Assembly (NCBI GenBank): GCA_033239005.1
Contig: BSQZ01000012.1
Coordinates: forward strand, 416,001-480,000
Length of the DNA stretch: 64,000 nucleotides
Direction: 5' to 3'
Origin: Lamellibrachia satsuma
Lineage: Eukaryota > Annelida > Polychaeta > Sabellida > Siboglinidae
Position 1 is the stretch's first letter; each line of letters starts with the position of its first letter. Under the pieces are notes generated by a model that was not told where the DNA came from, did not search any database, and saw only the letters and a program-made list of their open reading frames with translations. Made by a program: the position numbers and the translations under genes. This document shows positions 24,789 to 37,459 of this stretch, piece after piece.

Positions 24789-25535
24789 GTGCACCAGCCT
24801 GCCATGTATGCCGTCTCATTAGCAGAATGTGATGGACCATGCACCAGCCTGCCATGTATGCCGTCTCATTAGCAGAATGTGACGTAACATGCACCAGCCT
24901 GCCATGTATGCCGTCTCATTAGCAGAATGTGACGGACCATGCACCAGCCTGCCATGTATGCCGTCTCATTAGCAGAATGTGACGTACCATGCACCAGTCT
25001 GCCACGTATGCCGTCTCGTTAGCAGAATGTGACGTACCATGCACCAGCCTGCCATGTATGCCGTCGCATTAGCAAAATGTGACGTAACATGCACCAGTCT
25101 GCCATGTATGCCGTCTCGTTAGTAGAATGTGACGTACCATGCACCAGCCTGCCATATATGCCGTCTCATTAGCAGAATGTGACGTAACATGCACCAGTCT
25201 GCCACGCATGCCGTCTCATTAGCAGAATGTGACGTAACATGCACCAGTCTGCCACGTATGCCGTCTCATTAGCAGAATGTGACGTACCATGCACCAGCCT
25301 GCCATGTATGCCGTCGCATTAGCAAAATGTGACGTTACATGCACCAGTCTGCCATGTATGCCGTCTCGTTAGCAGAATGTGACGTACCATGCACCAGCCT
25401 GCCATATATGCCGTCTCTTTAGCATAATGTGACGTAACATGCACCAGCCTGCCATGTATGCCGTCTCATTAGCAGAATGTGACGTACCGTGCACCAGTCT
25501 GCCATATATGCTGTCTCATTATCAGAATGTGAGAA
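24789..25535. repeat. 50-bp minisatellite with CRE-like core, 15 copies
   Basis: Unit GCACCAGCCTGCCATGTATG, CCGTCTCATTAGCAGAATGT, GACGTACCAT; strict 50-bp spacing. Most copies contain TGACGTAA or TGACGTAC, resembling a CREB/ATF half-site. Variants (CCATGTATG/CCACGTATG, CTCATT/CGCATT) recur about 300 bp apart, suggesting block amplification. Stops fall in all frames, so it is not coding. Confidence 0.95.
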
Positions 25536-25959
25536 TGACGGGAAATGACGTCTCGTGGCATGGACGACACCTCAAGAGGCATCTTCATCAATCTACGTAA
25601 TTCCCCATCTGACTAATGATTTATGGTGAAAGCAAATGCCCAACAACATAATTTTTTACACCATGCATATCAAAGAAAGTACACGCCAGGTTACAGCTAA
25701 TATGCGGGTATTAGGTGAATATGACAGCTTTATGGCACGCCTAATCTGCTGCAGGGAGCAACAAAGCTGATATAAATATGCCTACTAATCGGTTTACTAG
25801 GCGAGTTTATTACGTTGCTCTCACAAAGAACGCTGATCCGCGCTGATGACGTGACGTAACACCCGACAGGTGGACGGAAATTGGGTTTTTGATTAGGACG
25901 CAGTGCTCGAGGGGTCGTGCCAAAATATACTCACGCTGATTAAATACGACACAACGTTC

Positions 25960-26105
25960 TAATCCCCCCCGGTCCCTTGCGGCCATCTCACTTAGTTGTC
26001 TCGAGTCGTCTCCGTCTGTCGCGACCTTCTGCCAATCCCTCCCACTCTCGGCTGTTCACGTCTGCCGTTTCGAGATCTCAATCGACGTTATTCCCCCATC
26101 TTCAT
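25960..26105 (-). mobile_element. LINE C-terminal coding remnant (minus strand)
   Basis: The minus strand reads DLETADVNSREWEGLAEGRD followed by RRRRLETTK and a stop. This matches the pattern at the very end of many LINE polyproteins (Asp-Leu-Lys-x-x-x-Ile/Val-Asn-x-x-x-Trp-Glu-x-Leu-Ala-x-x-Arg). Only the last 45 or so residues are recognisable. No splice or promoter context. 25540-25950 and 26110-26870 hold nothing further. Confidence 0.4.
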
Positions 26106-26878
26106 TTTGGACGTCCTTTTCTCCTTCCATCATCCTCTTGTATTTTCCATGTTCTTTAGAAATATGCCGCAACAATTGACTAAATATTTATACAAATGTA
26201 CACTTTCTAATTGTCAAAGAAATACTGAGTGGGCACCCCAAGCGTCCATGGTTAACAATGTTTCCAAATAATTCTTATACAAATAAATAAATAAATATAT
26301 CACATTTCCTGCATTTGTTATTCCAAAAATCAAAGCGAGATATGAAACCTGCAGCATTTTAGGATGGATAATTGGCCCCCCTCACGTTATCACCCTAATC
26401 GTGATCATATTGACGTAACTGTCTCCTTGACCGACATACTTATAATACAATTAACATTAATATGTATTAATTCATACATTTTGCATAATTCGCAGTACAT
26501 TGTATTCCATTATATGTTACTTGTCTTGTCGAATAAACAGAATCCTGATCAACAGCGATAGGTCCACGACCAAAATAACTTGTCCAATTGTAGGCGACAA
26601 CTATTCTAATAAAGGGTGATGTTATTGACAGGCGTGGCTCCTCGGACGAAGTTCAAGTTGGTGTTGTTCGAGAGGAATCATCCAGGTTGATAATTATCGT
26701 ATACATAACAAGTTCAAGAGGATAAACACCGTGTACGCCTATATCTAAATTTAAAACCCTCTAAATAAGTATGCATTGTAGTCAGAATATGGATGACATA
26801 ATCCATAGAAATGTATTTATAGATTGATCCGGAATCTGGGACAAAGTATTCATTCGATGGATCCAGACCCATGTACAG

Positions 26879-27050
26879 TAACAAGATTTAACAAGATTTG
26901 CCATCCAAGCCAAATGCCCAGATGGCAAGTGGACAAGGAAGCCATTGGCTTATCGAGAGTCCATCAGTGTTCGTCTACGTGTAACCCGCCCTGCTGAGAT
27001 ATGTGTCGAACTTGTTTTTAAACATATTCATGCTGCCAGTAGGGGCGGTA
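26879..27050 (-). mobile_element. 3' tail of the CR1/L2-like LINE family (minus strand)
   Basis: On the minus strand this matches the 3' end of the LINE at 59.2-61.0 kb. It shares GACAAGGAAGCCATTGGCTT with ATCGAGAG, the KHIH/NMFK-coding stretch (TTTTTAAACATATTCATG), and two copies of the terminal 10-mer AACAAGATTT. It is strongly 5'-truncated, as is usual for target-primed insertion. Confidence 0.75.
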
Positions 27051-27198
27051 TGAGGTACATTCAGTCACGAGAATCCTCTCTTCGTACTAATAGGTGCCCT
27101 CCATCTAACCGAAAACCTTCAAACGTCATTCCCCAGCAAAATTAACCAGTAGTTCACTCGTTCTCAATTCGCAGATCCGGGAACAGAATTACGGGAAC

Positions 27199-27441
27199 GT
27201 GAAACATCAAGCTTGGTCAGTTTGGACGGCGGAGTACCGGGCGAAGCCAGGCCGAGACATCCTTTTAGAGCCCACTGATTGTTGCGGGGGCGAAACGATT
27301 CAACGGAAATGTTTCATATTAGAATTTGCTGAAGCTCGTTGCCCATCGTTCGTAGGGTTTCATATCCATGGTTGTAAACGGGGCAGAATAAAACAAAGTC
27401 ACAGACAAAACCTCTACTACTGTCGCCACGCCACGCACTAA
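27199..27441 (+). other. Unrecognised 80-codon open frame in otherwise featureless DNA
   Basis: The frame contains a Cys-containing stretch (PTDCCGGETIQRKCFILEFA) and no detectable domain. No splice sites or promoter stand out. It is probably chance. The wider stretch 27050-28440 shows no supported gene; a perfect short hairpin, CTACGGCT-C-AGCCGTAG, lies at 28163-28179. Confidence 0.15.
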
Positions 27442-28440
27442 AATATGATTATGCATGCGAAGTCGTGGTCACGAAATATTCCAATATTGTCTACAATCTG
27501 TTTCACTTAATTGATAACGTTATAATTTCCCTCCATATTGTTGACATATTTTTATCGTGTACAATTTTACCGTTGCATTATTTTACATCATGAGTTGGTG
27601 CACCATTTTATTCGCTGCCTTGCTACGTCTCACCGGCGGCATAAACGACTTTGATCCTTGAAGTGACACCGTAACTTTTTTTTACCCAGCTGCCGCGTCT
27701 TCATGTAGCGCGGGGCCACCTGCACATTTACACGACGTGCTTTTTACAACCGGATGTGAACAAAAAGTTGTCAGACGAACATGACGTCAATAAATCTAAG
27801 GACGACACGAAGAAAGTCCAATGAGAAATGTGTTCTGAAATAAATGTATGTTTTACTTTTATAAAGATACTACTGAAAAACCGAAATACGTCCTGTAGAG
27901 TGCGCGATTTATGTCTCAAAGGACAAAGAGAAATGCCTAGCAAAAAGGGTTTTTAGCAGCACTTTATTTTCATAGTCTTACGACGTGTTTGGGGAAGGAA
28001 GTTGCCTGTGTGTTTTGCTAAGCGAGTGTTTCGCAAAATGTGTCTCGTGTGTGTGTTCTTTAGATGGACATTCCAAAGTATATCGGAATAGTATGCAATT
28101 AGTCACTTTTCGTTTTAACTGACACAATTCCTAGAGCGATTTCTCTTACTGTACCATAAGTGCTACGGCTCAGCCGTAGGTGCTGCAGATTGTTTTTATT
28201 TGACTGAGAGTGATTGAGCGTGAGACATTCTTTACGGTTTTATGCATTTTGTACAATGTTTTTTGTATTACTTGATACAGCCGCGTTTGTCAAATGCGAA
28301 TAACAAATCATATATTCGAAACACGTCCGAGGAGTCTCGCGAATCTACTAGTTGTGCGCAGACAGCTGCGCCAAAGTTTCGCGATCACCGGCGTATTTGG
28401 GGGTGACGGCAGCAATTTTTACATAGGTGATACCAGTAAT

Positions 28441-29078
<638 letters not shown>

Positions 29079-29389
29079 CCTAGTGGCGAAGTGTAGTACT
29101 TGGTGAATGTTTGTTTCGGAAACACCGACTCCACCATAGCTGACGTACAGAAACGGGAGGTCCTTCTGAGCGGAAAACCAGCGGAGGTAGATAACCACAC
29201 GGGTTCCTTTGCGATCATACGGATTTACGTTAGCAGTCTTACACGTATGCACCACTCGGGGTTGGCACCTATGCAAAGAAAAGTTTCAAATATTAACATG
29301 ACCAGTTGAGGTTTACAAGCTAATGGCATGAAGATATTAAATATTTTAAGCTTTCATAATTGCAATTCATAGTCCATTGATACACAAAT

Positions 29390-29580
29390 TCACTACGGAA
29401 GCCATTCCCAACCTACCCTTGATGCCCAGTTGAGCCATGCAGCCATTTCCTTGATCCCCAATTGACGATTTTCATAATTGCATCATGGATGATCCCTTTT
29501 GTTCCAATTGAACAATGAAGCCATTTCCTTGATCCCAATTGACCATTTTCATTATTGTTTCTTGGATGATTTGCTTAATT
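29390..29580. repeat. Two degenerate copies of an 80-bp repeat
   Basis: GCCATTTCCTTGATCCC, CAATTGACNATTTTCAT and ATGGATGAT occur in the same order twice, at about 29449 and 29520; a third, weaker start lies near 29400. Confidence 0.6.
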
Positions 29581-29728
29581 CAAACTGACATTAAATGTCA
29601 AATTGGTGGCTTCCGTTTTAATTGCCTCCCAAAAAAACAAGATAAAAAGCACTGATGGTGGCACTATTCCTCAGAACAACCAGTTACTATTGTACATGTT
29701 GTAATCATTCTACTACTAATACTTTACC

Positions 29729-29794
29729 ATGGAGTTCATCAAGAACCAGAAGGGTCGCTCGAAGATTTGTCACCACGGCCACATGTATACGAAG
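29729..29794 (+). pseudogene. FLYWCH-type N-terminal fragment
   Basis: From ATG in good context (TACCATGG) the frame reads MEFIKNQKGRSKICHHGHMY then TK. FLYWCH zinc-finger proteins, many of them from MULE-like transposons in invertebrates, open with a strand of the form (F)xxxxxGrxkLxxxGyxYxk and then a Trp-Cys motif. Here the frame stops resembling a protein after 22 codons, at GTTAGT, which could be a splice donor or the edge of a truncated copy. I see no second exon. It is either a first exon or an element remnant. Confidence 0.4.
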
Positions 29795-30518
29795 TTAGTT
29801 GTTTCTTTCTTTCCGTTTCTTTTTTTCCTGTTTCTTTCTTTCCTATTCGGTTAATGGACGCCTTTCTCAATTGTAGACATTATTTATGACGACTAACAAA
29901 TTGCACGTATACAGTCTATACACACCTTTCGAACTGACGCATCACATCAGTACTACAGGCTACTAGCGTCACATAATCGTAGTTTTCGGTGTATTGATGA
30001 TAAATAACATTTTATTTCACAAATAATTTATATTACAAAGTGGAGTGTTTTGACACAACCCCTAGTTGTCCCACCGCAGCGACGCTTTTCGACGGCCCTT
30101 CATCCCTTCATTTTAATTTCAATAATCCTCGCGAGAGCTGCGAGCCGTTCCATTAGTGTGACACACGGCTCATTAGTTTGAGCCCGATGGGTTAGTTGTC
30201 TCCCGTCTTGTCATTCTGTGCCTAGTGTGCGCTGTTCTGTCTGTTCTCGTAAAGAACGTCGATCACACACGAGCAATACTGTTCGTTCGGGTAGAGTTAA
30301 GTTTTATGACGGTGTACCCGGGGATTAAATCAGGAATCTATAAAAAGTCACAGGAAAAATCAAAGCATGGAAATAAAGTCACGGAAATAACCCTTAAGTT
30401 CTGTTGGAAATGTTCGAACACCAGTTTACTTCGTGACTTATTGGCTTGTGTCAAGGTAGCGTGTATTATAATATAACCATTTAAACCATTTCGGACGTTT
30501 CAGAAATCTCACATTTTG

Positions 30519-30521
30519 TCA

Positions 30522-30569
<48 letters not shown>

Positions 30570-30575
30570 GGCACA
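30519..30575. repeat. (ACGC)n microsatellite
   Basis: Twelve or so ACGC units ending in AGGC/ACAC. Confidence 0.9.
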
Positions 30576-30579
30576 CACG

Positions 30580-33500
30580 CGACCAGTTAATTCCCGGATC
30601 CGCCCCTGAGATGGCGCCACTGATCACACAGTATGGCTAGAGATTACCGTAATCTGGTTACATAATATGAATCACAACATGGCAGTTCGACATTTCAGTT
30701 TTATGTCCAAATCATTTCAAAACTAAATTACGTTGTCCTACAAAATTGGCATTACGGGTGATCATGGTCAATGTGTGTCGGAAGCCACCTATAATTTGAT
30801 TTAGAGTGGCCACTATACCGATGTCCACCCTGACAGTGCATTCAGCCATCCATCCGCAACACCTGTTGTGAAAATGCACACTTATGAACGAATTTACCCT
30901 GATGAACATATATTTACATCCGCATGCTGGGTCCATATATAGGAAAGTTGTTTATTTTCAACCGAAAGACCGCTGTTATTATTGCAATTATTTGAGCATA
31001 TTCGTTTCAACTCTTACGCCGGCCGCTTCAAAAGATGCTCTCTGCGCAAAGCCGCGCAATTCAGCCCCGTGTCGGGTTATCGGACAAAGGAGGCAACTGA
31101 CAGGTGGGGACAGTTGTTAGTCGGGATCATTGGCGCAAACAAAGCTGCCAAGTGGCTGAATGTCGGTGCGTGTTCGGTTCCTAGCGGTAGCGTTCCCGGA
31201 CTAGGAGGAAACAATGGGAGCATTCTTTTGATGTTGCAGATATGTGGTGCACAAGCACGTAACTTTAGAATGAACGCGCTTTGAATGAACACGGGATAAT
31301 GAATGCCGTTTTTCAATCAACGCTCACTGACACGACGTTCGTCCAGGCATCCTTTATGACGTAATTAGAACCCCCTCTCGGAGTAAACACAGCGCGACGC
31401 GATTGCGCAACACGTTTACCCAGATTGCAGACGACGCAAAGACTCAGCGCGTAGAGTAATTTAGGTTTTAATTTGGCATAAACCACATGTTAGTTGAGTA
31501 TCCATTCTTAAATTAATCTTATTCTTAATTCAGTTTAAAGGAACGAAGCCTGATTGCTGTTATCGTAAAATCACTAAGCATAAATCTGTTCTAACGAAAT
31601 GACCACCCAAAATGTGTATCAATTAGCCACACTTTTTAAATATATCTGGACCGTTACCTGGCCGTTCAGCATGCAGTGTAAACATATTCGAGTCGAAACA
31701 TTCCAGGTATACAGTTAATGGCCAAACCGTAATGAACAAATTGTGGATCACTAAAACACAGTTGGGCAGTGGCGATGTTAGAATATATGCGTTTATACTA
31801 TATAAGATGATTTCGACCACACTGTGCATCACTAACGAACTCGGATCTACTAAAAATTAAGCTAATGTTTACTGTTTCAAGATAAGAAATGTCACCATCA
31901 AACTTACGCAGCAAGTTAGTGAAAACTCGGAACGAAGATCGCGTTAACTGCATGTGCACGTGCATGCATGCTCGGTTATGCGTTATACCAGGCCGATATA
32001 GTTAATGATAAATTCATAGTTAATGGGCATGAGAGATAATTGCAACTACGATCGCTAATTGAAAACCACGGTGCATTTAATAGTAAATTAGATCCTGTTT
32101 TGAAAGACAACCGCCATTAACACAAAATCAATACAAGGTCAATTCAACGCATCAATCTGGAAATTCTGGCACATTTCGTCACTGGACGCTATGTCACAAA
32201 ATGAAACAGGATAAGATGACATACGATTTGCGTGGGCAAACAAAGAAAGTGTTGTTTATTTGTGTAAAACATATACACTGACAATATGTTTTATTCGCTA
32301 TAAATGAATATTTTTTTACATATATTTGTATTGAAAATTACCTTCCATTTAATTAAGTTTACATTAAAAGTAAGTGTTTCTTGTTTTCATAATGTACCAT
32401 AACTATTATGACATGGTTTCATGCATAATGTTATGTGGTAAAATGTCTGCATGTCATTGAACTGTGAAGTTCTACTGTATTAGGTTATAGAATGATCACG
32501 TTATTGTATGCATCACCCCCCACGCTGGTCCACATTATATTGCCCCTAACCGGACGGTCTGTGATAAATGTTACAGTGGCAGCCCCTCTACGATAAGTAC
32601 CTCGCAGGCTGAGCATGGTTACGCAACAGGGGTGCTGATTTCACAAAGACGCCTGTGGGCCGTGGTAGCATCTGGAGACGTAATTATGGCGGTGGCACAA
32701 GTAGATCACACAAGTAGGGTCGACGCGACGACACAGCGGCTATCACAGTTGCACGCTCCGACACGCGCTAATTGCGCGACCTTGGGCACAGCGGGTGTGA
32801 AACCGGCGAGGAATCGAACGCTTTGTCTATGTCCAAAAAACCAGTGAACAAATGTTGTCAAAAGGTGTCGAAAAGATTACTTTTTGACCGCATTTCGAAA
32901 TCTTTTTAAAACTTGTGCTCACTGGGAAAATTGTTTAGATTATTCTTCCAAGAAAAATACTAAAATAGAGCATTCCACGACAATGCAATACGGAGGTTGT
33001 GGAGTTTACTTTACCCCGTTCTCCGCAAATAAAGCATCAACAAAGAACTTGCAAAATAATTATGGTGTAGTGAATTGAAACAGCAGAACACACCTATATA
33101 ATTACCATACTCTATGTCCAAGTATTTAATGAATGAACGCATCCACATGTTTACGCGCTGACAAAGTAGCCACTGACTTCTTGATAGCGTTCATTCAGGA
33201 AATAAGACACACTACAACAATAGGACGAAATACGATACACATTCGCGAAATCAGCCAGCAGAATGTTCTCTTTAGTTCAACGTATGTTACCAGTGCGTTC
33301 CCATTACCGTCGGGTTGGGCTTTGTGTGGTTTTACGATGAATCCAGGGCCGAAGCCGTCTCTATGGTGAGCTTTGTTCTCAAGAGGACGCGTCGCTTCTC
33401 AGGTTTGTACAAAGACATCACTGATGGTCCGCGCACGCAACTCGGCGTTAACCGAGACAAAGACAGATATCATATGACAGTTGATCGTATCACATGTCGG

Positions 33501-35340
33501 TTATACTCCTACATTTGCCATTCTCGAATCTGGATAACTATTACATGAACTATAGCACGAGTCTTCATATTTTCTTTAAACAAAAATAATCAGCAATATT
33601 GTCTTTTTCAACAGCTGAGACCAATGCAAGATTGCCTTTAGCAACATCATCTATCAACGGTCAGTAGGTCACGGCATGCAATCGCAATCACTTCATCAAC
33701 AGTAATTGCAAAAACAAATTCCAATCGACTCATACTGGCAATTGAAATAACGCAGTGTCGACAATGTAGATAACAAACGAATCACCGCAAATTTCTAAGT
33801 AACCAACACGTCACTCTGCGCCGTCTTACGCTTTGTTGACGCACAAATCGCTCGCTCTTGGCACTGCGTGGTTGGTCGTACGAAAGAAGTTGGACGTGAA
33901 CTCGGATAAAAGGGGACGATAAAAGGAACACACAATAAAAGTGTTAGAAACAAACAGCGGCAGTTCATGTTTATGCATGTGTTAGATTCAAGAATAATTT
34001 ATACTGTTTTGCTGTGATTATTATAATAAAATTGAGACCAAATATCTTGAGGGGCCAAAAGTATTGAAACCGGAATTGATGAAAGAAAGGACATTTCTTC
34101 AACATGGCGCTTCGTACTAATGAAAACATTGTCATATTATTATTGTATCGGCTCGATACCCTTGTTGAAGACAACAAGCCGGTAGTGCTGCATGTCGTAA
34201 AGCAGAATTAACGAATGTAGAACGATATCCACCGGGTCACACCCGCAGACGACATATACGTCACCCAACAGTGAACTAAACTTGGCCGTCATTACCGTCG
34301 ACGACAGACCCGGCCAAGCTGCCCGTAATGTTGTAATTATTTTCTGCGGTATCGATTCGCGAAGGTTTTCGGCTTTCATCAGCCAGCAGCGTCGGATCGT
34401 AAAAGCGTCCTTGAAACGATCGCTTTGAATGTCACGTCGTGTCACTTGCCGTTGCCAAGCAACCCGCCACCGCTCAGTGCGGGAAATTGATTGACGTCGT
34501 CGATTTCAAAGCTCACGTAATGGATGTAGATACCCTGGGTAAATAGTGACAAGTGCCTGGCTGACCGCGGGGAGTTGACAGTTTAAGGCGTCGTTGACAT
34601 ATGCCTACACCGGGAGAGCCCCGGGACACGACAACACGAATGTAGGGCATTTGTTCACCGGGCAGTTAATCACTGAAAACTTACTCACCGGACAGTTGCT
34701 CATTATGGATATGAATGCTCAAAATGCTCACCTTTTTAAACGTTGGGTCCAAATAGCTAACATCGATTGTCAGGGATATTGGCAATTGTACATTCACAAA
34801 AACAATTGTTAAAGTACCCTGTCTGACGATGGGTTTGATTGTTGAACATATGCCTTTCGCGCCGGTGGTCGCTCGTGCCAATATAATATTATAACTTATT
34901 CGGATGAGGTGTATCTAATATTAAGCTGTAAATTACTCCAAAATAGCTACTTGAGTACCAAACACGAAGACGGCATTACATGTAACTTCATTGACAAAAT
35001 AATGTACACGAATTAGAAACGCAATTATCCGTGAGCCCCAGCACGTAAGCTTTATGTTGGAATGGAAACGATGCTGATGAATACGGAAGTATTTTATAAT
35101 GTCAACATATCAAATTAACATGTTATGAATTAAGATCAATAGTTTTGACTTAGTAATCACAATTAACGAGTTTAGTTCCCATCAGTTTAGCTGTAAACGA
35201 GATTTCCAAAAAATAGTACGAGCGTAGGACACTTTCTCCACTAAAAAGAAAATATCATTGCCACTATTGGAGTCACGCCCATGGTCGGCATGGACTCGCG
35301 CATTGTTTACCATTTTGGATATGCACAATTTTGATCCTTA
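30580..35340. other. Long stretch without a supported gene
   Basis: Short frames (30982-31284, 32632-32847, 33133-33548, 34140-34445 minus and others) lack recognisable domains. TGGATCCGCCCCTGA-like sequence at 30590-30608 resembles the edge of a dispersed repeat. Near 32806-32822, GAGGAATCGAACGC resembles an inverted tRNA B-box, possibly a SINE relic, but no A-box partner is evident. Confidence 0.5.
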
Positions 35341-35346
35341 ACGGTA

Positions 35347-35692
35347 CCAGACCCCTCCCCCGGGGGTACTCCCTCTACTGAGGTGTACATGTATGTGCCG
35401 CGCAAATGCCCGTGTTTAGCCATTTGCTCTCTCTGTCCATAGAAAAAAATGAAAATGTTCTCTCTTTGTGCCCCAATTAAACCTGATAATTCTCTCTTTC
35501 ATCGAAGAGGAAATTTCCCAATGAAAACGTTCCGCCCGGGCTTACCTTACACTTATAGATATTAAATAAATTGTTCAATCATTCTGTCTTGGTGACCGTA
35601 AATTTCTTGATTTCTCTCTCTCTCCATATGACTCTGGTGGCACACCCCCACCGATTTGGTATGGCAGTATCCCCCCGGACCAGATCTAACAA
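35347..35692. mobile_element. Non-autonomous DNA element with GGGGGTACTCCC-type inverted ends
   Basis: The left end is CCCCCGGGGGTACTCCCTCT with GTATGTGCCGCGC nearby. The right end is GTGGCACACCCCCACCGATT followed by GGCAGTATCCCCCCGGACC, the approximate inverse. I recall this terminal pattern from a dispersed repeat seen in several marine invertebrate genomes. The interior is non-coding. The element is decayed and I cannot define a target duplication. Confidence 0.45.
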
Positions 35693-35908
35693 CTGAAGTC
35701 AATTCTTTCGATAATTTAGAAAAAAAAGGCTATTTTTTATTAATGAGACTGCGCACATTACTTAAACTAGTCACACACTACACATCTGGACATAAATTAA
35801 CTGGATTCGCGATGGGCTGAACCGTTTGAGGACGCAGCTAGATCCACACCGCCGTTATAACGGATCCTACAAATCGCTGTCATCTTCCTAATTGTTTACC
35901 GTTGAACG

Positions 35909-35977
35909 ATGTTGAAAGCAGAAGATTTTAAATATCGAGCAGAGGGAAATGGCAGCATTATTTTGGCACACAACAAG
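35909..35977 (+). CDS. IPPK: Inositol-pentakisphosphate 2-kinase-like first coding exon, version C
   Basis: IPPK (IPK1) phosphorylates inositol pentakisphosphate at position 2 to make IP6. This 23-codon exon starts MLKAEDFK and ends YRAEGNGSIILAHNK, then a consensus donor GTGAGC. The pattern Tyr-x-(Gly/Ala)-Glu-Gly-Asn-x-Ser-(hydrophobic)3-Ala-His is the glycine-rich ATP loop at the N-terminus of IPPK. It resembles the vertebrate form more closely than the other two versions in this window. An in-frame TGA lies 6 bases before the ATG, fixing the start. The exon ends in phase 0, fifteen residues after the Tyr, like versions A and B, so it can splice in frame to the exon at 61155. The identification rests on a short motif, so moderate confidence. 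Confidence 0.6.
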
Positions 35978-36599
35978 GTGAGCTCCACGACATTATTGAA
36001 CATATATTAGACGATCACCGAATAGCCGCATTGCGAATGTCATCTGCGATCGTTTACGTTTCACCTCATTATCGCTCAGATATTCGGGACCTGTCACCAA
36101 AAACAACAAAACTGAGAATAGACAAAGTCCAGTCGTTCGACGATACGGTTTGCAGGAGAATGCTTGCTGATCACATGAATATGTCAGAGGTTCTTTCACA
36201 CGCAGCGCAACCATATTTTACGTAATAAATTGCGCGCTTGTGGTGAAAATATACTTGATTCATGAATGAATTCGACGAAGACAGTTTATAGACTATTTTT
36301 TTTCTACTCTCACTTCTAAGAGCAAATTCATTCAACCATAAATGCACAATGACATTTCATAATTTTGATGTCGTTATTGTGCACAGTGATATGTAAACAT
36401 GTGTGTGCTAAGAAAACGTACACTGGAATCGGTTTTATTGACGTGTTGCTTCTAGTAGTTCTACTGTTGATATTTATTAACATGACACAGCTCATATGCT
36501 GTGGCCGGTGCTGAACGGCATCTGACATTTCAGTGCCGCCCTCTATCCGATAGAATAGTAGGTTTTAAATTCCCTCGCGCCCTCTACCGGCCATCTGTG

Positions 36600-36720
36600 A
36601 GTTTTAACAAGATTGCCATCCAAAACAAAAAGGCCCAGATGGCAAGTGCCAGAGTCCAACATTTTAAATCTATGTGTAATCCGCCTTCCTGAGTTCTCAC
36701 GTATGTTTCAAGCATGAGCC
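36600..36720 (-). mobile_element. 3' tail of the CR1/L2-like LINE family (minus strand)
   Basis: TTTTAACAAGATTGCCATCC and GCCCAGATGGCAAGTG match the LINE 3' end at 61.0 kb (inverted) and the copy at 26.9 kb. It lacks the GGACAAGGAAGCC block. The stretch 36000-36590 between exon C and this tail contains only an unrecognised frame (36031-36225). Confidence 0.65.
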
Positions 36721-37146
36721 AATAACATAGGCAGGTTTGTTAACATATGTAAATGCATTTGAATGCGCTGTTGAATGCACTTTTGAATGTTGAGCATTTG
36801 ACTGTTGAGCGTGCGAATACAGGCTGCATTTGTAGAAAGCATTAATATTAGATTCTGCACCTGATATACAGTTTTATATTATTGCTTAACCTCATATTGT
36901 GTACCATGCATAGTTGTGTAATTCTTTAGCATCATAAATAAAATCTACATTTACAAAGTTAACATGAAAACTAAATATTTGAAATGAATTGAAACACATT
37001 TACATATGTGTAACCAAAACATTTGCATTTGTATGTGACTGCATGACATTTACATTTGAATTCGATCCTGGAAAATGGCATTTGCATTTGAATTAATTAA
37101 AACGTTTGCATTCAAATGCGCTGACACACATTTGTTAACATGCGTG

Positions 37147-37330
37147 TTGACTGGTTAGACCATTGACAGGTAGACCATTAGCAGGTAGACATGTGACATA
37201 TTGGACCATTGACAGGTAGACATTTGACAGGTAACTGAGGTTAGACTATTGACAGGTACACATGTGACAGGTTGGACCATATGACAAGTTAGGCCATTGA
37301 CAGATAAAGTTGTGGCAAATTGGGCCAAAA
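37147..37330. repeat. Degenerate GACCATTGACAGGTAGAC minisatellite
   Basis: About eight imperfect copies of an 18-27 bp motif built from (G)ACCATTGACAGGT and AGACATGTGACA. 36730-37140 is AT-rich with repeated ACATTTGCATTTG motifs and no gene. Confidence 0.7.
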
Positions 37331-37380
37331 ATATGTACACATAGTTGGATTCCTAATAAGCTTCTTTGTCCGTTTACAGT

Positions 37381-37457
37381 CTGCAGCATGGTGCTTTGGG
37401 TGGAAGTCTTATTAGATATAGTTTGTTAAGCATTCACCACATGGAGCCACTAGGAAG
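37381..37457 (+). CDS. Candidate internal exon of unknown identity
   Basis: A pyrimidine-rich acceptor (CTTTGTCCGTTTACAG) precedes an open stretch reading LQHGALGGSLIRYSLLSIHH then MEPLG, ending at a consensus donor GTGAGT. Joining it to the candidate exon at 39676 keeps the frame open across the junction. I do not recognise the protein. It lies within the IPPK first intron. Weak evidence: splice signals plus frame only. Confidence 0.25.
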
Positions 37458-37459
37458 TG

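Noticed and set aside
27210..27270. A fourth IPPK-like loop (AEYRAKPGRDILLEP)
   Set aside because: The Tyr-Arg-Ala start resembles exon C, but the Glu-Gly pair is missing and no donor lies at the equivalent position.
32740..32850. tRNA-derived SINE
   Set aside because: Only an inverted B-box-like GGAATCGAACGC is present. No A-box or repeated copy was found in the window.
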